From assembly GCF_002284575.1 (NCBI RefSeq), contig NZ_NPKJ01000060.1:382463-446462 (forward strand): a stretch of 64,000 bases of DNA, given 5' to 3'. The translations under genes and the position numbers were made by a program. Of the stretch, positions 25,521 to 34,219 are shown one piece after another (the first letter of the stretch is position 1; every line of letters starts with the position of its first letter). This stretch comes from Mesorhizobium temperatum. GTDB lineage: Bacteria; Pseudomonadota; Alphaproteobacteria; Rhizobiales; Rhizobiaceae. The notes below the pieces were generated by a model that was not told the origin of the DNA, did not search any database, and saw only the letters and a program-made list of their open reading frames with translations.

Positions 25521-25541
25521 CAACTGTTACGGACCGTTAAC
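25516..25541. promoter_or_regulatory. GTTAAC-type repeats at 10-base spacing
   Basis: GTTAAC (25516-25521), GTTACG (25526-25531) and GTTAAC (25536-25541) follow one another at exactly 10 bases, one helical turn. They sit between the ftsZ stop and lpxC and overlap the arm of the hairpin at 25487-25520. They could be a protein-binding array. TTAAC is also the CtrA half-site, but the usual TTAA-N7-TTAA spacing is absent. Confidence 0.35.
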
Positions 25542-25544
25542 AGG

Positions 25545-27197
25545 TCAGTTGGCCTGGCGGCGCAGGAATGCCGGAATCTCCAGCTGATCGTCTTCCTGGA
25601 CAGCCCTGCTCTGCGGCGTCAGCCGGCCCTGGTCGTCCAACTGGCCGCGGCGTGGCGCGTAAAGCTGCGGATCCTGGCTGGCAAGGCGGCGCACTTCGGG
25701 CGCCGCCTGGCGCAGTTTCGGCTCGCGCGGCTGCGCCGGCTGCAGCCGTGCAGGCTCTTCTTCGCGGCGGGTAAGGCCGTTGGTCAGGCGCTTGAGCAGT
25801 CCCATCGGGCCGCTGTTCTCATGGTCAGCCGGGCGGCCCTTGGCTTCCACTTCGGCTTTCACCACCGGCGGGAAATCCTCGACGCGCGGCATGCGCTGGG
25901 GTGCTGCGGCCGCCGGCTGAAGCACTTCACGCTGCGGAGCAGGCTGCATCACCTGATGCACGATCGGCTGCGGCTGCGCCGGCGGCGCCTGGAAGATCTT
26001 GCTCTGCGGCCGGAAATCTTCCGCCTGGGCAGCCGGCGCGGGACGCGCCATCGCCGCGGCATTCGCCTCGGCGAGTTGGATGGCCTCGGCTACAGGATCG
26101 GCGGCGCGCGGCTCGTAGCCCCCCTGCTGGACAGGCGCCGGACGGCTTTCCGTGACCGGAACGGCCGGGCGATTGACCGGCTTTGGCGGGGCCGTGCGGA
26201 TGGCGATCGGCGCGGCGGCGATTTCAGCCGCCGATTTGTCGATGCCGGTGGCGACCACCGAGACGCGAATGACGCCCTCGAGATCCTCGTCGAACGTCGC
26301 ACCCAGAATGATGTTGGCTTCCTGGTCGACCTCCTCGCGAATGCGGGTCGCCGCCTCGTCGACTTCGAACAGGGTCAGGTCGCGGCCGCCGGTGATCGAG
26401 ATCAACAGGCCCTTGGCGCCCTTCATCGAGGTCTCGTCGAGCAGCGGGTTGGCGATCGCGGCTTCGGCGGCGGCCATGGCGCGACCCTCGCCGGAAGCTT
26501 CGCCCGTCCCCATCATCGCCTTGCCCATCTCGCGCATGACCGAGCGGACGTCGGCGAAGTCGAGGTTGATCAGCCCTTCCTTGACCATCAGGTCGGTGAT
26601 GCAGGCGACGCCGGAATAGAGCACCTGGTCGGCCATGGCGAAAGCGTCGGCGAAGGTCGTCTTGTCATTGGCCAGCCGGAACAGGTTCTGGTTGGGGATG
26701 ACGATGAGGGTGTCGACGCATTTCTGCAATTCCTCGATGCCCAGATCCGCCGTCTTCATGCGGCGCTGGCCTTCGAAATGGAACGGCTTGGTGACGACGC
26801 CGACGGTGAGGATCCCCTTTTCGCGGGCTGCACGTGCAACGACCGGCGCGGCCCCCGTGCCGGTGCCGCCGCCCATGCCGGCAGTGACGAAGCACATATG
26901 GGTGTTGGAGAGATGATCGACGATCTCATCGATGCATTCCTCCGCCGCCGCGCGTCCGACTTCCGGCTGCGATCCCGCACCCAGGCCCTCGGTGACATGC
27001 GCGCCGAGCTGGATCAGGCGGTCCGCCTTGGACATGGTCAGCGCCTGCGCGTCGGTATTGGCGACCACGAACTCGACGCCGCGCAAGCCGGCGGTGATCA
27101 TGTTGTTGACGGCATTGCCGCCGCCGCCGCCGACACCGAACACGGTGATACGCGGCTTGAGCTCGGTGATATCCGGCTTCTGCAGATTGATGGTCAT
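25545..27197 (-). CDS. ftsZ: Cell division GTPase FtsZ
   Basis: A 550-residue tubulin homologue that forms the division ring. The GTPase domain has 'FGVGGGGGNAVNNMI', the tubulin signature 'GMGGGTGTGAAPVVARAARE' and 'FEVDEAATRIREEV'. Residues about 320-535 are a long Pro/Ala/Gln-rich linker, as usual for Rhizobiales, ending in the conserved C-terminal peptide 'DDQLEIPAFLRRQAN' that binds FtsA and other partners. It starts 67 bases after ftsA and is the last dcw gene. Confidence 0.98.
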   Translation of the reverse strand: MTINLQKPDITELKPRITVFGVGGGGGNAVNNMITAGLRGVEFVVANTDAQALTMSKADRLIQLGAHVTEGLGAGSQPEVGRAAAEECIDEIVDHLSNTHMCFVTAGMGGGTGTGAAPVVARAAREKGILTVGVVTKPFHFEGQRRMKTADLGIEELQKCVDTLIVIPNQNLFRLANDKTTFADAFAMADQVLYSGVACITDLMVKEGLINLDFADVRSVMREMGKAMMGTGEASGEGRAMAAAEAAIANPLLDETSMKGAKGLLISITGGRDLTLFEVDEAATRIREEVDQEANIILGATFDEDLEGVIRVSVVATGIDKSAAEIAAAPIAIRTAPPKPVNRPAVPVTESRPAPVQQGGYEPRAADPVAEAIQLAEANAAAMARPAPAAQAEDFRPQSKIFQAPPAQPQPIVHQVMQPAPQREVLQPAAAAPQRMPRVEDFPPVVKAEVEAKGRPADHENSGPMGLLKRLTNGLTRREEEPARLQPAQPREPKLRQAAPEVRRLASQDPQLYAPRRGQLDDQGRLTPQSRAVQEDDQLEIPAFLRRQAN

Positions 27198-27264
27198 TGT
27201 CTCCGTCCTTTGCCTTTCCCGCCGCTTCGCCGCTGCGGCCGCCTATGGGGCTGTCCCCGTCAAT

Positions 27265-28572
27265 TTAAAAACTGTCTCTCAACCACTGACTCATTCGATG
27301 CAGTTTTCCGCCCGTTCCGGTCATCCTGAGACCAGAAATTCCTTTCGCCGGATGGCTCTCGAAATTCGCCATCTGCGGGTAGATCAGAAGCCCGACCGGC
27401 GTCGAGAAAGCCGGCCCCTTGGCCGCCTCTGGCAGGCCCGCCACACCGAGCGGACGGCCGATTCGCACATTGCGTCCAAGAATGCGGCGCGCTGCCTCGG
27501 GCAGGCCGGAAAGCTGGCTGGCGCCGCCGGTCAGCACGACGCGCTTGCCGACGGCGTTGCCGTAGCCGGACCTGTTCAGCCGGTCGCGCAACAGTTCGAG
27601 CGTCTCGTCGATGCGTGCGCGGATAATGCGCGTCATCACCGAACGCGGTATCTGCAGCGGCACCTCGCCATCCTCGCCGATCGGCTGTATCGAGACCAGG
27701 TCGCGGTCGTCCGCACTGCCGGGCAGCGCCGATCCATGCATCACTTTCAGCCTCTCGGCGGCGTCGAGCGAGGTCGACAGGCCCTTGGCCATGTCCAGCG
27801 TGACGTGGCTGCCGCCGATGGCGATGGCGTCGCCATGGACGAACTTGCCTTCCGAAAACACCGAGATCGTCGTGGTGCCGCCACCCATGTCGATGCAGGC
27901 TGCACCCATTTCGAGTTCGTCGTCGACCAGTGCGGCGAGCCCGCTGGCATAGGGCGTCGCCACCATGCGCTCGACCGACAGGTGCGAACGGTTGATGCAA
28001 AGCTCCAGATTGCGCAAGGGCGCCGCGTCACCTGTCAGCACATGCATGTCGACGCCGAGCTGGTCGCCTACCATGCCGCGCGGATCACGCACGCCGCGCT
28101 CGGCGTCCAGCGAAAAGCCGACGGGAAGCGAATGGATCACCTCGCGCTCGGCCCGCAGCGCCTGCTTGGCGCCGGCGGCAAGCACACGCTTGATGTCGGC
28201 CTCGTCGGCCTCATGGCCGCCGAGATTGATGGTTGCCGAGAAGCTTTCGCTCTTCAGCCGGCCGGCCGTCATGTTGACGATCAGTGAATCGACGGTCAGG
28301 CCAGCCATGCGCTCGGCGGCATCGACGGCAAGACGGATGGCGTGCTCGGCCCTGTCGAGCTCGATGACGACACCCGATTTCACGCCTTGCGATTTCTGGT
28401 GGCCGATGCCGATCACCTGGATGCGATGCGAGCGTCCGCGCAGCAGCATGCCGTCCTCGCGCGGCTTGAGCTTGGCCACGACGCAGCAGACCTTGCTCGA
28501 ACCGACATCCAGCACTGTCATGATGCCGGACCGGCGCGACGAGGCATCGCTGTTGCCGCCAAGCCAGCTCAT
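27265..28572 (-). CDS. ftsA: Cell division protein FtsA
   Basis: A 435-residue actin-fold protein that ties FtsZ to the membrane. 'GIMTVLDVGSSKVCCVVAKL' is the phosphate-1 motif, 'GAACIDMGGGTTTISVFSEG' phosphate 2 and 'RVVLTGGASQLSGLPEAARR' the adenosine motif. The C-terminus 'KLHRMSQWLRDSF' is the amphipathic membrane-targeting helix. The start overlaps the ftsQ stop by 4 bases (ATGA). Confidence 0.97.
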   Translation of the reverse strand: MSWLGGNSDASSRRSGIMTVLDVGSSKVCCVVAKLKPREDGMLLRGRSHRIQVIGIGHQKSQGVKSGVVIELDRAEHAIRLAVDAAERMAGLTVDSLIVNMTAGRLKSESFSATINLGGHEADEADIKRVLAAGAKQALRAEREVIHSLPVGFSLDAERGVRDPRGMVGDQLGVDMHVLTGDAAPLRNLELCINRSHLSVERMVATPYASGLAALVDDELEMGAACIDMGGGTTTISVFSEGKFVHGDAIAIGGSHVTLDMAKGLSTSLDAAERLKVMHGSALPGSADDRDLVSIQPIGEDGEVPLQIPRSVMTRIIRARIDETLELLRDRLNRSGYGNAVGKRVVLTGGASQLSGLPEAARRILGRNVRIGRPLGVAGLPEAAKGPAFSTPVGLLIYPQMANFESHPAKGISGLRMTGTGGKLHRMSQWLRDSF

Positions 28573-29510
28573 ATCTTCGTCTCCGCCTTGCGCTTCGGCA
28601 TTTTCGGCTTTTCATTGAGCGCAGCCTCGCGCTGCGTCGCCGCTTCCGGCGTCAACTGGACGACGAGGCGATCGGAAAGGCGCATGTCGACGGCGGCGAT
28701 GTCGCGCGTCAGCAGCCCGTTCTCGCGGTCCATCCTGACCAGATCGGCGATCGCCTGGTCCTCGCTATCCTCGGGAAGCTTGACGGTGATGCCGTTCTCC
28801 AGCTTCAGGTCCCAACGCCGTTCGCCGATGCGGATATAGCCTTTGACCCGCGCGACAAGCTCTGGGTATTTTTTGATCCTGGCCAGGAAATCGGGCGCTT
28901 TGGCCGGCGCGCCGGTGCCGATGATCAACGGCAGCAGCGACTGCCTGCCGCCGGAGAATGGCGCGATCACGGCGCCGGACCGTTCGATGACGGAAAGCTC
29001 GCTGCCCTGCTGCCAGAGCGCAAAGGGCTCACGCTCCTCGATGCGCACCTCCAGCGTGTGCGGATAGACCTTGCGCACCGCCGCAACCTCGACCCAGGGC
29101 AGCGTGGTTATGCGCTCCCGCGCGGCTTCGGCGTCGAAGCCGATCAGCGACGTCCAGCCATCGAGCTGCATCCTGTCGAGAATGTCGATCTCGGAGGTTG
29201 CGCGGTTGCCGACGACCTTGATCTGGTCGACGGCGAAGCCGGTGCGGGCGGTGATGCCCTGGACGATGCCGTCGACATGTCCGCCGAGATAGGCGCCATA
29301 GGCACTGCCCGATACGAGCAGCGCCGCCGACAACATGGCTGCGGAAAAAGGCGGCGCCTCGAAGTCGTCCTCGCCCAGACGCGCCAGGACGCGCGCCGGC
29401 CGACGAAGCAAACGCGGCAGCACGAAATGGTCAAACGACAACGAAACACCGAACAGCGTCGGCCCGGCCGCGCCCTTCCCCTTGCCCTGTCCCCACTTCA
29501 ACGCAGACAC
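28569..29510 (-). CDS. ftsQ: Cell division protein FtsQ
   Basis: Bitopic divisome protein of about 313 residues: basic cytoplasmic N-terminus, one transmembrane helix (around 'FSAAMLSAALLVSGSAYGAY'), a POTRA domain ('FAVDQIKVVGNRATSEIDIL') and a beta domain ('LPWVEVAAVRKVYPHTLEVR'). I take GTG 29510, preceded 6 bases away by GGAGGA; ATG 29531 is also in frame. Both starts lie inside the 3' end of ddl (overlap 13 or 34 bases), suggesting translational coupling. Confidence 0.93.
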   Translation of the reverse strand: MSALKWGQGKGKGAAGPTLFGVSLSFDHFVLPRLLRRPARVLARLGEDDFEAPPFSAAMLSAALLVSGSAYGAYLGGHVDGIVQGITARTGFAVDQIKVVGNRATSEIDILDRMQLDGWTSLIGFDAEAARERITTLPWVEVAAVRKVYPHTLEVRIEEREPFALWQQGSELSVIERSGAVIAPFSGGRQSLLPLIIGTGAPAKAPDFLARIKKYPELVARVKGYIRIGERRWDLKLENGITVKLPEDSEDQAIADLVRMDRENGLLTRDIAAVDMRLSDRLVVQLTPEAATQREAALNEKPKMPKRKAETKI

Positions 29511-30424
29511 GAAGCGTCCTCCACCATCCAACTCAACAAATCGCCGAACGAGTGTCCCGCCTGCGCGGCGATTTCAGGCACCAAGGATGTCGGCGTCATG
29601 CCCGGCTGAGTGTTGATCTCGAGCCAGACAATTTCGCCGTTCTCGGAGTGTCGATCATCATAACGGAAGTCCGACCGGGAAACGCCCCGGCAGCCGATAG
29701 CTTGGTGAGCCTTGAGCGTCAGTGTCTGTATTTTTTGGTAAATATTCGGTGAAATTTTTGCAGGGCATTCGTGTTTTGATCCGCCCGCGACGTATTTTGA
29801 ATCATAGTCGTAGAAGGAATGGCCGGTCGGGATGATCTCGCAGACGCCGAGCGCCACATCGCCCATCACCGCGCAGGTCAACTCCCGCCCGTGCACGTAG
29901 CGCTCGACCATGACGGTATCGCCATACTTCCAATCGGACGAACCGATGACCTGCGGCGGATGCGACTGACCTTCGTGCACGATGACGACGCCGAAGCTCG
30001 ACCCCTCGTTGACCGGCTTGACGACATAGGGCGGCTTCATCGGGTGCTTGTTCTGGATGGCGAAGCGATTGACCACCTTCGATTCGGCAACCGGGATGCC
30101 GACAGACTTGGCGATCTTCTTGGCTTGTTCCTTGTTCATGGCAAGCGCCGAGGCGAGCACGCCGGAATGGGTGTAGGGGATGGCAAGATATTCGAGGATG
30201 CCCTGTATGGTGCCGTCCTCGCCGAAAGGGCCATGCAGCGCATTGAAGGCAACATCAGGCCTGAGCTCAGCCAGCACCGATCCGACATCGCGCGAGACGT
30301 CGACGCGAGTGACCTGGTAGCCTTCCTTCTCGAGCGCATCAGCACAGGCTTTCCCCGAGGACAAAGACACGGGCCGCTCGGACGAGAATCCACCCAGAAG
30401 GACGGCCACGTGCTTGCTTTTCAT
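29498..30424 (-). CDS. ddl: D-alanine--D-alanine ligase
   Basis: A 308-residue ATP-grasp ligase making D-Ala-D-Ala for the murein pentapeptide. 'VAVLLGGFSSERPVSLSSG' is the N-terminal substrate loop, 'ALHGPFGEDGTIQGILEYL' and 'PYVVKPVNEGSSFGVVIV' the ATP-grasp core, and 'EINTQPGMTPTSLVPEIAA' the metal and substrate site. It is separated from murB by 301 bases, the largest gap in the dcw cluster, so an internal promoter may lie before it. Confidence 0.97.
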   Translation of the reverse strand: MKSKHVAVLLGGFSSERPVSLSSGKACADALEKEGYQVTRVDVSRDVGSVLAELRPDVAFNALHGPFGEDGTIQGILEYLAIPYTHSGVLASALAMNKEQAKKIAKSVGIPVAESKVVNRFAIQNKHPMKPPYVVKPVNEGSSFGVVIVHEGQSHPPQVIGSSDWKYGDTVMVERYVHGRELTCAVMGDVALGVCEIIPTGHSFYDYDSKYVAGGSKHECPAKISPNIYQKIQTLTLKAHQAIGCRGVSRSDFRYDDRHSENGEIVWLEINTQPGMTPTSLVPEIAAQAGHSFGDLLSWMVEDASCLR

Positions 30425-30725
30425 TTCCCGTCATTCCCTCTCACGGCGGGCCCTTTCACGGCGGGTCTGCATCTTACATGCCCCGGAAAGGGCCACACAC
30501 TCAAACGCTCGGAGCAGTCCCTGCTCTCATGGTTCCGCAACTTCGATTCCCCGAGCCTCCCGGCAGGTTGCCCCTGACGGAAAAACGCTGGCAACGCGTC
30601 GAAACGACTCAAATCAGGAAACGCTTCAGGGCAGAGAATCAGAGAGTTGATTCACTGGCAAGTCCTTACGATTCCGCGAGATTCACTTTCCGCAAAAACG
30701 GCCGCGAAAACTGTGTTGTGAGTCT
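30425..30725 (-). other. Gap between murB and ddl with a 15-bp tandem repeat
   Basis: No credible gene is seen. Next to the ddl start, two 15-base units (CCCTCTCACGGCGGG at 30436-30450, CCCTTTCACGGCGGG at 30451-30465 on the plus strand) stand in tandem, one base different. The gap is the most likely site for a promoter serving ddl-ftsQAZ, but I could not fix a -35/-10 pair. Confidence 0.5.
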
Positions 30726-31691
30726 TTAGAGCAACTGTCCGAGGAATTCCTGGACCTCGTGCCCCGGCCGGAAATTGCCGATGCGCTTGATTTCCCAATG
30801 CAGCCGGATGCCCGACTTTTCGAGCACACGCGTGCGCACCGTCTCGCCGAGATATTCGAGGTCGTAGCCGGTCGCGGTTCCCGTGTTGATCATGAAGTTG
30901 CAATGCATCGGCGACATCTGCGCGCCGCCGATCATCAGCCCCCGACAGCCCGCCCTGTCGATCTCCTTCCAGGCCGAGGTGCCCTCCGGATTCTTGAAGG
31001 TCGAGCCGCCGGTCTTTTCGCGGATCGGCTGCACGGTCTCGCGATGATGCTGGACGGCGTCCATCGCCGCCTGGATCGCTGCCTTGTCTGCCAAAACCCC
31101 TTCGAACACAGCCGATGTGAAGATCAGCCCGGCAGGTGCTGCCGAATGGCGATAGGCGTAGCCCATATCGGCGTTGCTCAGCGTATGCACATTGCCTTTG
31201 CGGTCGAGCGCCCGCACCTCGACGACGCGCTCGCGCGTCTCGACGCCATTGGCGCCGGCGTTCATCCTCAGCGCACCGCCGATGGCACCCGGAATGCCGT
31301 GGTAAAATTCAAAGCCGCCTATACCAGCCTGATAGGCGACAGCGGCAAGGCGCTTGTCGGGCGTGGCGGCACCCGCCTTGATTGTGGTCGGCGCAATCAC
31401 TTCGGCCTCGCCAAAGCCCTTGGCCGAAAGCCGGATGACGAAACCCGCAATACCGCCGTCGCGGACAAGCAGATTCGAGCCGATGCCGACGATGGTCAGC
31501 GGTATCTCTTCGGGCACTGCTCTCAGGAACGCGGCGAGATCGTCCTCGTCGGCCGGCTGGAACAGCGCGTCGGCCAGTCCGCCGGCGCGAAACCAGGTGA
31601 TCTTGTCCATCTCGGCATTGGGCGTGATGCGGCCGCGCAGGCCGGCAAGCCGGTCGCCAAGCTTTTCGATCAATGCCTGGCCGCGCATCAT
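30726..31691 (-). CDS. murB: UDP-N-acetylenolpyruvoylglucosamine reductase
   Basis: A 321-residue flavoenzyme that reduces enolpyruvyl-UDP-GlcNAc to UDP-MurNAc. FAD binding is shown by 'LTIVGIGSNLLVRDGGIAGF' and 'GIPGAIGGALRMNAGANG'; the catalytic Ser lies in 'KTGGSTFKNPEG' and the C-terminal Glu in 'LHWEIKRIG'. ATGATG at 31691/31688 overlaps the murC stop (ATGA). A much longer frame reaching 32114 runs antisense-free over murC and is only a frame extension. Confidence 0.97.
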   Translation of the reverse strand: MMRGQALIEKLGDRLAGLRGRITPNAEMDKITWFRAGGLADALFQPADEDDLAAFLRAVPEEIPLTIVGIGSNLLVRDGGIAGFVIRLSAKGFGEAEVIAPTTIKAGAATPDKRLAAVAYQAGIGGFEFYHGIPGAIGGALRMNAGANGVETRERVVEVRALDRKGNVHTLSNADMGYAYRHSAAPAGLIFTSAVFEGVLADKAAIQAAMDAVQHHRETVQPIREKTGGSTFKNPEGTSAWKEIDRAGCRGLMIGGAQMSPMHCNFMINTGTATGYDLEYLGETVRTRVLEKSGIRLHWEIKRIGNFRPGHEVQEFLGQLL

Positions 31692-33094
31692 GAGGCAGTA
31701 CCGCCGAGTTCCTTGGGCAGCGCGTAGGCCCATTGCGTGATGTTGCCGGCACCAAGGAAGACGATGAAATCGCCTGGTTTCGCCAGATCGCGGATAACCG
31801 GCGCAATCGCCGCGGGGCCTTCGATGTAGCGCGCGTCGCGATGGCCGCCGGAGCGGATGCGCGACACCAATGCTTCGGACGTCACCCCGTCGATCGGCTC
31901 TTCGCCTGCCGCATAGACCGGCGCCACCATCACCGTGTCGGCATCGTTGAAGCAGACGGAAAACTCGTCGAACAGGTCGTGCAGCCGGGTGAAGCGGTGT
32001 GGCTGGGCAATGGCGATGACGCGGCCCTTGGTGGCATCGCGCGCCGCCCTCAGAACCGCCGTGATCTCGACCGGATGGTGGCCGTAATCGTCGAACACAT
32101 CGACGCCGTTCCACGAACCGGTACGGGTGAAGCGCCGCTTGACGCCGGCGAAGGACGACAGGCCCTTCCTGATCGCCTCGGCCGAAAGGCCGAGCTCATG
32201 CGCGACGGCGATCGCCGCGGTCGCGTTGGCGACGTTGTGACGGCCGGGCATCGGCAGGCGCAGGCCTGATATCGTCGACTGGCCGCGGCTCTTGCGGTCG
32301 CGGATCACCACGTCGAATTCCGAGATCGGGCCGTTCATGCGGTGATTGGTGAAACGCACGTCGGCCTGCGCGTTCTCGCCATAGGTGATGACGCGCCGGT
32401 CCTCGATGCGGCTGACCAGCGCCTGAACCTCCGGATGGTCGGTGCACATGACGCCGAAGCCGTAGAACGGCACGTTCTCGACGAACTGGCGAAAGGCCTC
32501 GCGCACCTTGTCGAAGGACCCGTAATGGTCGAGATGCTCGGGATCGATGTTGGTGACGACGGCAATCTCGGCCGGCAGCTTCAGGAAGGTGCCGTCGCTC
32601 TCATCGGCCTCGACCACCATCCATTCGCCATCGCCCATGCGGGCGTTGGTGCCGTAGGCATTGATGATGCCGCCATTGATCACGGTCGGATCGAGCCCGC
32701 CGGCTTCGAGCAGCGTCGCCACCATCGAGGTCGTCGTCGTCTTGCCATGCGTGCCGCCGATGGCCACCGCCTGCCGGAAGCGCATCAGTTCGGCCAGCAT
32801 CTCGGCGCGACGGACGATGGGAAGCAGTTTCTCGCGCGCCGCCTTCAGCTCCGGATTGGATTTCTTGATCGCCGTCGAGACGACAACCACTTCGGCATCG
32901 CCGATATTGTCGGCATCATGACCGACAAAGCACTCGATGCCCTTGTCGCGCAGTCGCTGCACATTGGCGCTGTCGGCCTGGTCGGACCCTTGCACCTTGT
33001 AGCCGAGATTGTGCAGCACCTCGGCGATGCCGCTCATGCCGATACCGCCGATGCCGATGAAATGCACGAGGCCGATCGTCTGCGGCATCTTCAT
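31688..33094 (-). CDS. murC: UDP-N-acetylmuramate--L-alanine ligase
   Basis: A 468-residue Mur ligase adding the first amino acid of the stem peptide. 'VHFIGIGGIGMSGIAEVLHN' is the UDP-binding N-domain, 'AIGGTHGKTTTTSMVATLLE' the P-loop, 'YGHHPVEITAVLRAAR' the conserved His region. It overlaps murG upstream and murB downstream by 4 bases at each end. Confidence 0.98.
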   Translation of the reverse strand: MKMPQTIGLVHFIGIGGIGMSGIAEVLHNLGYKVQGSDQADSANVQRLRDKGIECFVGHDADNIGDAEVVVVSTAIKKSNPELKAAREKLLPIVRRAEMLAELMRFRQAVAIGGTHGKTTTTSMVATLLEAGGLDPTVINGGIINAYGTNARMGDGEWMVVEADESDGTFLKLPAEIAVVTNIDPEHLDHYGSFDKVREAFRQFVENVPFYGFGVMCTDHPEVQALVSRIEDRRVITYGENAQADVRFTNHRMNGPISEFDVVIRDRKSRGQSTISGLRLPMPGRHNVANATAAIAVAHELGLSAEAIRKGLSSFAGVKRRFTRTGSWNGVDVFDDYGHHPVEITAVLRAARDATKGRVIAIAQPHRFTRLHDLFDEFSVCFNDADTVMVAPVYAAGEEPIDGVTSEALVSRIRSGGHRDARYIEGPAAIAPVIRDLAKPGDFIVFLGAGNITQWAYALPKELGGTAS

Positions 33095-34218
33095 GCGTGC
33101 GTCTCCTTCCTGAATTCCGATACGCTTTTCTTCGACGCAATAGCCTCTGTCAGATCAGCGAGCAACCGTGCCGCGTCCGGTTTTCCGGCCGATTTCGCCG
33201 CCGCTGCCATTGTGGTCAGCCGGTCCGTATCGTCCATCAACGCGCCGACGAGCGCAGCGATGCGCTCGGGCGAGAGCGAGGATTGCGGATGCACTTCGGC
33301 GCCGCCTGCCGCTGCCAATGCCGCGGCATTGGCAGCCTGGTCGTGGTCGAGCGCGTGCGGATAGGGCACCAGCAGCGCTGGTCGGCCGATCACCGCGATT
33401 TCCGATACGGTCGATGCGCCGGATCGTGACATCACCAGATGCGCCGCAGCCATGCGCGCCGCCATGTCGGTGAAGAAGGGCGATACCTCAGCCTCGACGC
33501 CAAGGGCGGCATAGGCCGCCTTCACCCGCTCGACGTCGTCGGCACGAGCCTGCTGGGTGATATCAAGCCGCTTGCGTTGTGCGTCGGAAAGCTGTGCTAC
33601 CGCCGCTGGAATTGCGTCGGAAAAGAACTGTGCGCCCTGGCTGCCGCCGAACACCAGAAAGCGGAACGGCTGCTCCCCGGTCGACGCCGCATAGGGCGTC
33701 TTTGCCGCCTCCAGCACTTGCGGCCTGACCGGATTGCCTGTCGTCACCGTCTTGGCGCCTGCAGCGCTTGAATCTTCCGGCAAGAACCCGCCGGCGATGG
33801 CATCGACGCGGCCGGCAAGCGCCCGGTTGGCGCGCCCCATCACCGCGTTCTGCTCGTGGATCATCGTCGGCACCTTGCGCCGCGTCGCCGCATAGAGCGG
33901 CGGCAGTGTCGGATAGCCGCCGAAACCGACTACGACGGCTGGCTTGATCCGGCCGATCACGGCGGACGCCTGCCGCACGCCACCCCAGATTTTCCAGAAG
34001 GCGGCGAGCACGGCAAAAGGATTTTTCGAACTCATCGTCGCTGACTGGATCGGATGGATGCCTGCGGCCGGAAACTGGCCGGCAAAACGCTCGGCACGAT
34101 CATCGGTGGCGAGATGCACCGCCCAGCCGCGCCTGATCAGTTCGTGCGCCAGCGCCTCGGCCGGGAAGAGGTGCCCGCCCGTGCCGCCGGCCGCCAGAAG
34201 GATCGCGCCCTTCGACAT
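33091..34218 (-). CDS. murG: UDP-GlcNAc:lipid I N-acetylglucosaminyltransferase
   Basis: A 375-residue GT28-family peripheral membrane enzyme that converts lipid I to lipid II. 'LLAAGGTGGHLFPAEALAHE' is the first glycine-rich loop, 'FLVFGGSQGAQFFSDAIPA' the third, and 'LVMSRSGASTVSEIAVIGRP' plus 'QAANAAALAAAGGA' form the UDP-GlcNAc site. It is 1 base from ftsW and overlaps murC by 4. Confidence 0.98.
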   Translation of the reverse strand: MSKGAILLAAGGTGGHLFPAEALAHELIRRGWAVHLATDDRAERFAGQFPAAGIHPIQSATMSSKNPFAVLAAFWKIWGGVRQASAVIGRIKPAVVVGFGGYPTLPPLYAATRRKVPTMIHEQNAVMGRANRALAGRVDAIAGGFLPEDSSAAGAKTVTTGNPVRPQVLEAAKTPYAASTGEQPFRFLVFGGSQGAQFFSDAIPAAVAQLSDAQRKRLDITQQARADDVERVKAAYAALGVEAEVSPFFTDMAARMAAAHLVMSRSGASTVSEIAVIGRPALLVPYPHALDHDQAANAAALAAAGGAEVHPQSSLSPERIAALVGALMDDTDRLTTMAAAAKSAGKPDAARLLADLTEAIASKKSVSEFRKETHA

Positions 34219-34219
34219 T

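Noticed and set aside
25821..27329. 502-residue plus-strand frame opposite ftsZ
   Set aside because: Its His/Arg/Gly-rich, low-complexity composition mirrors ftsZ codons; no family resemblance.
19209..29609. Many long plus-strand open frames opposite ligA, recN, lpxC, ftsZ and ftsA
   Set aside because: They are antisense shadows caused by high GC content; they lack starts, ribosome sites and recognisable domains.
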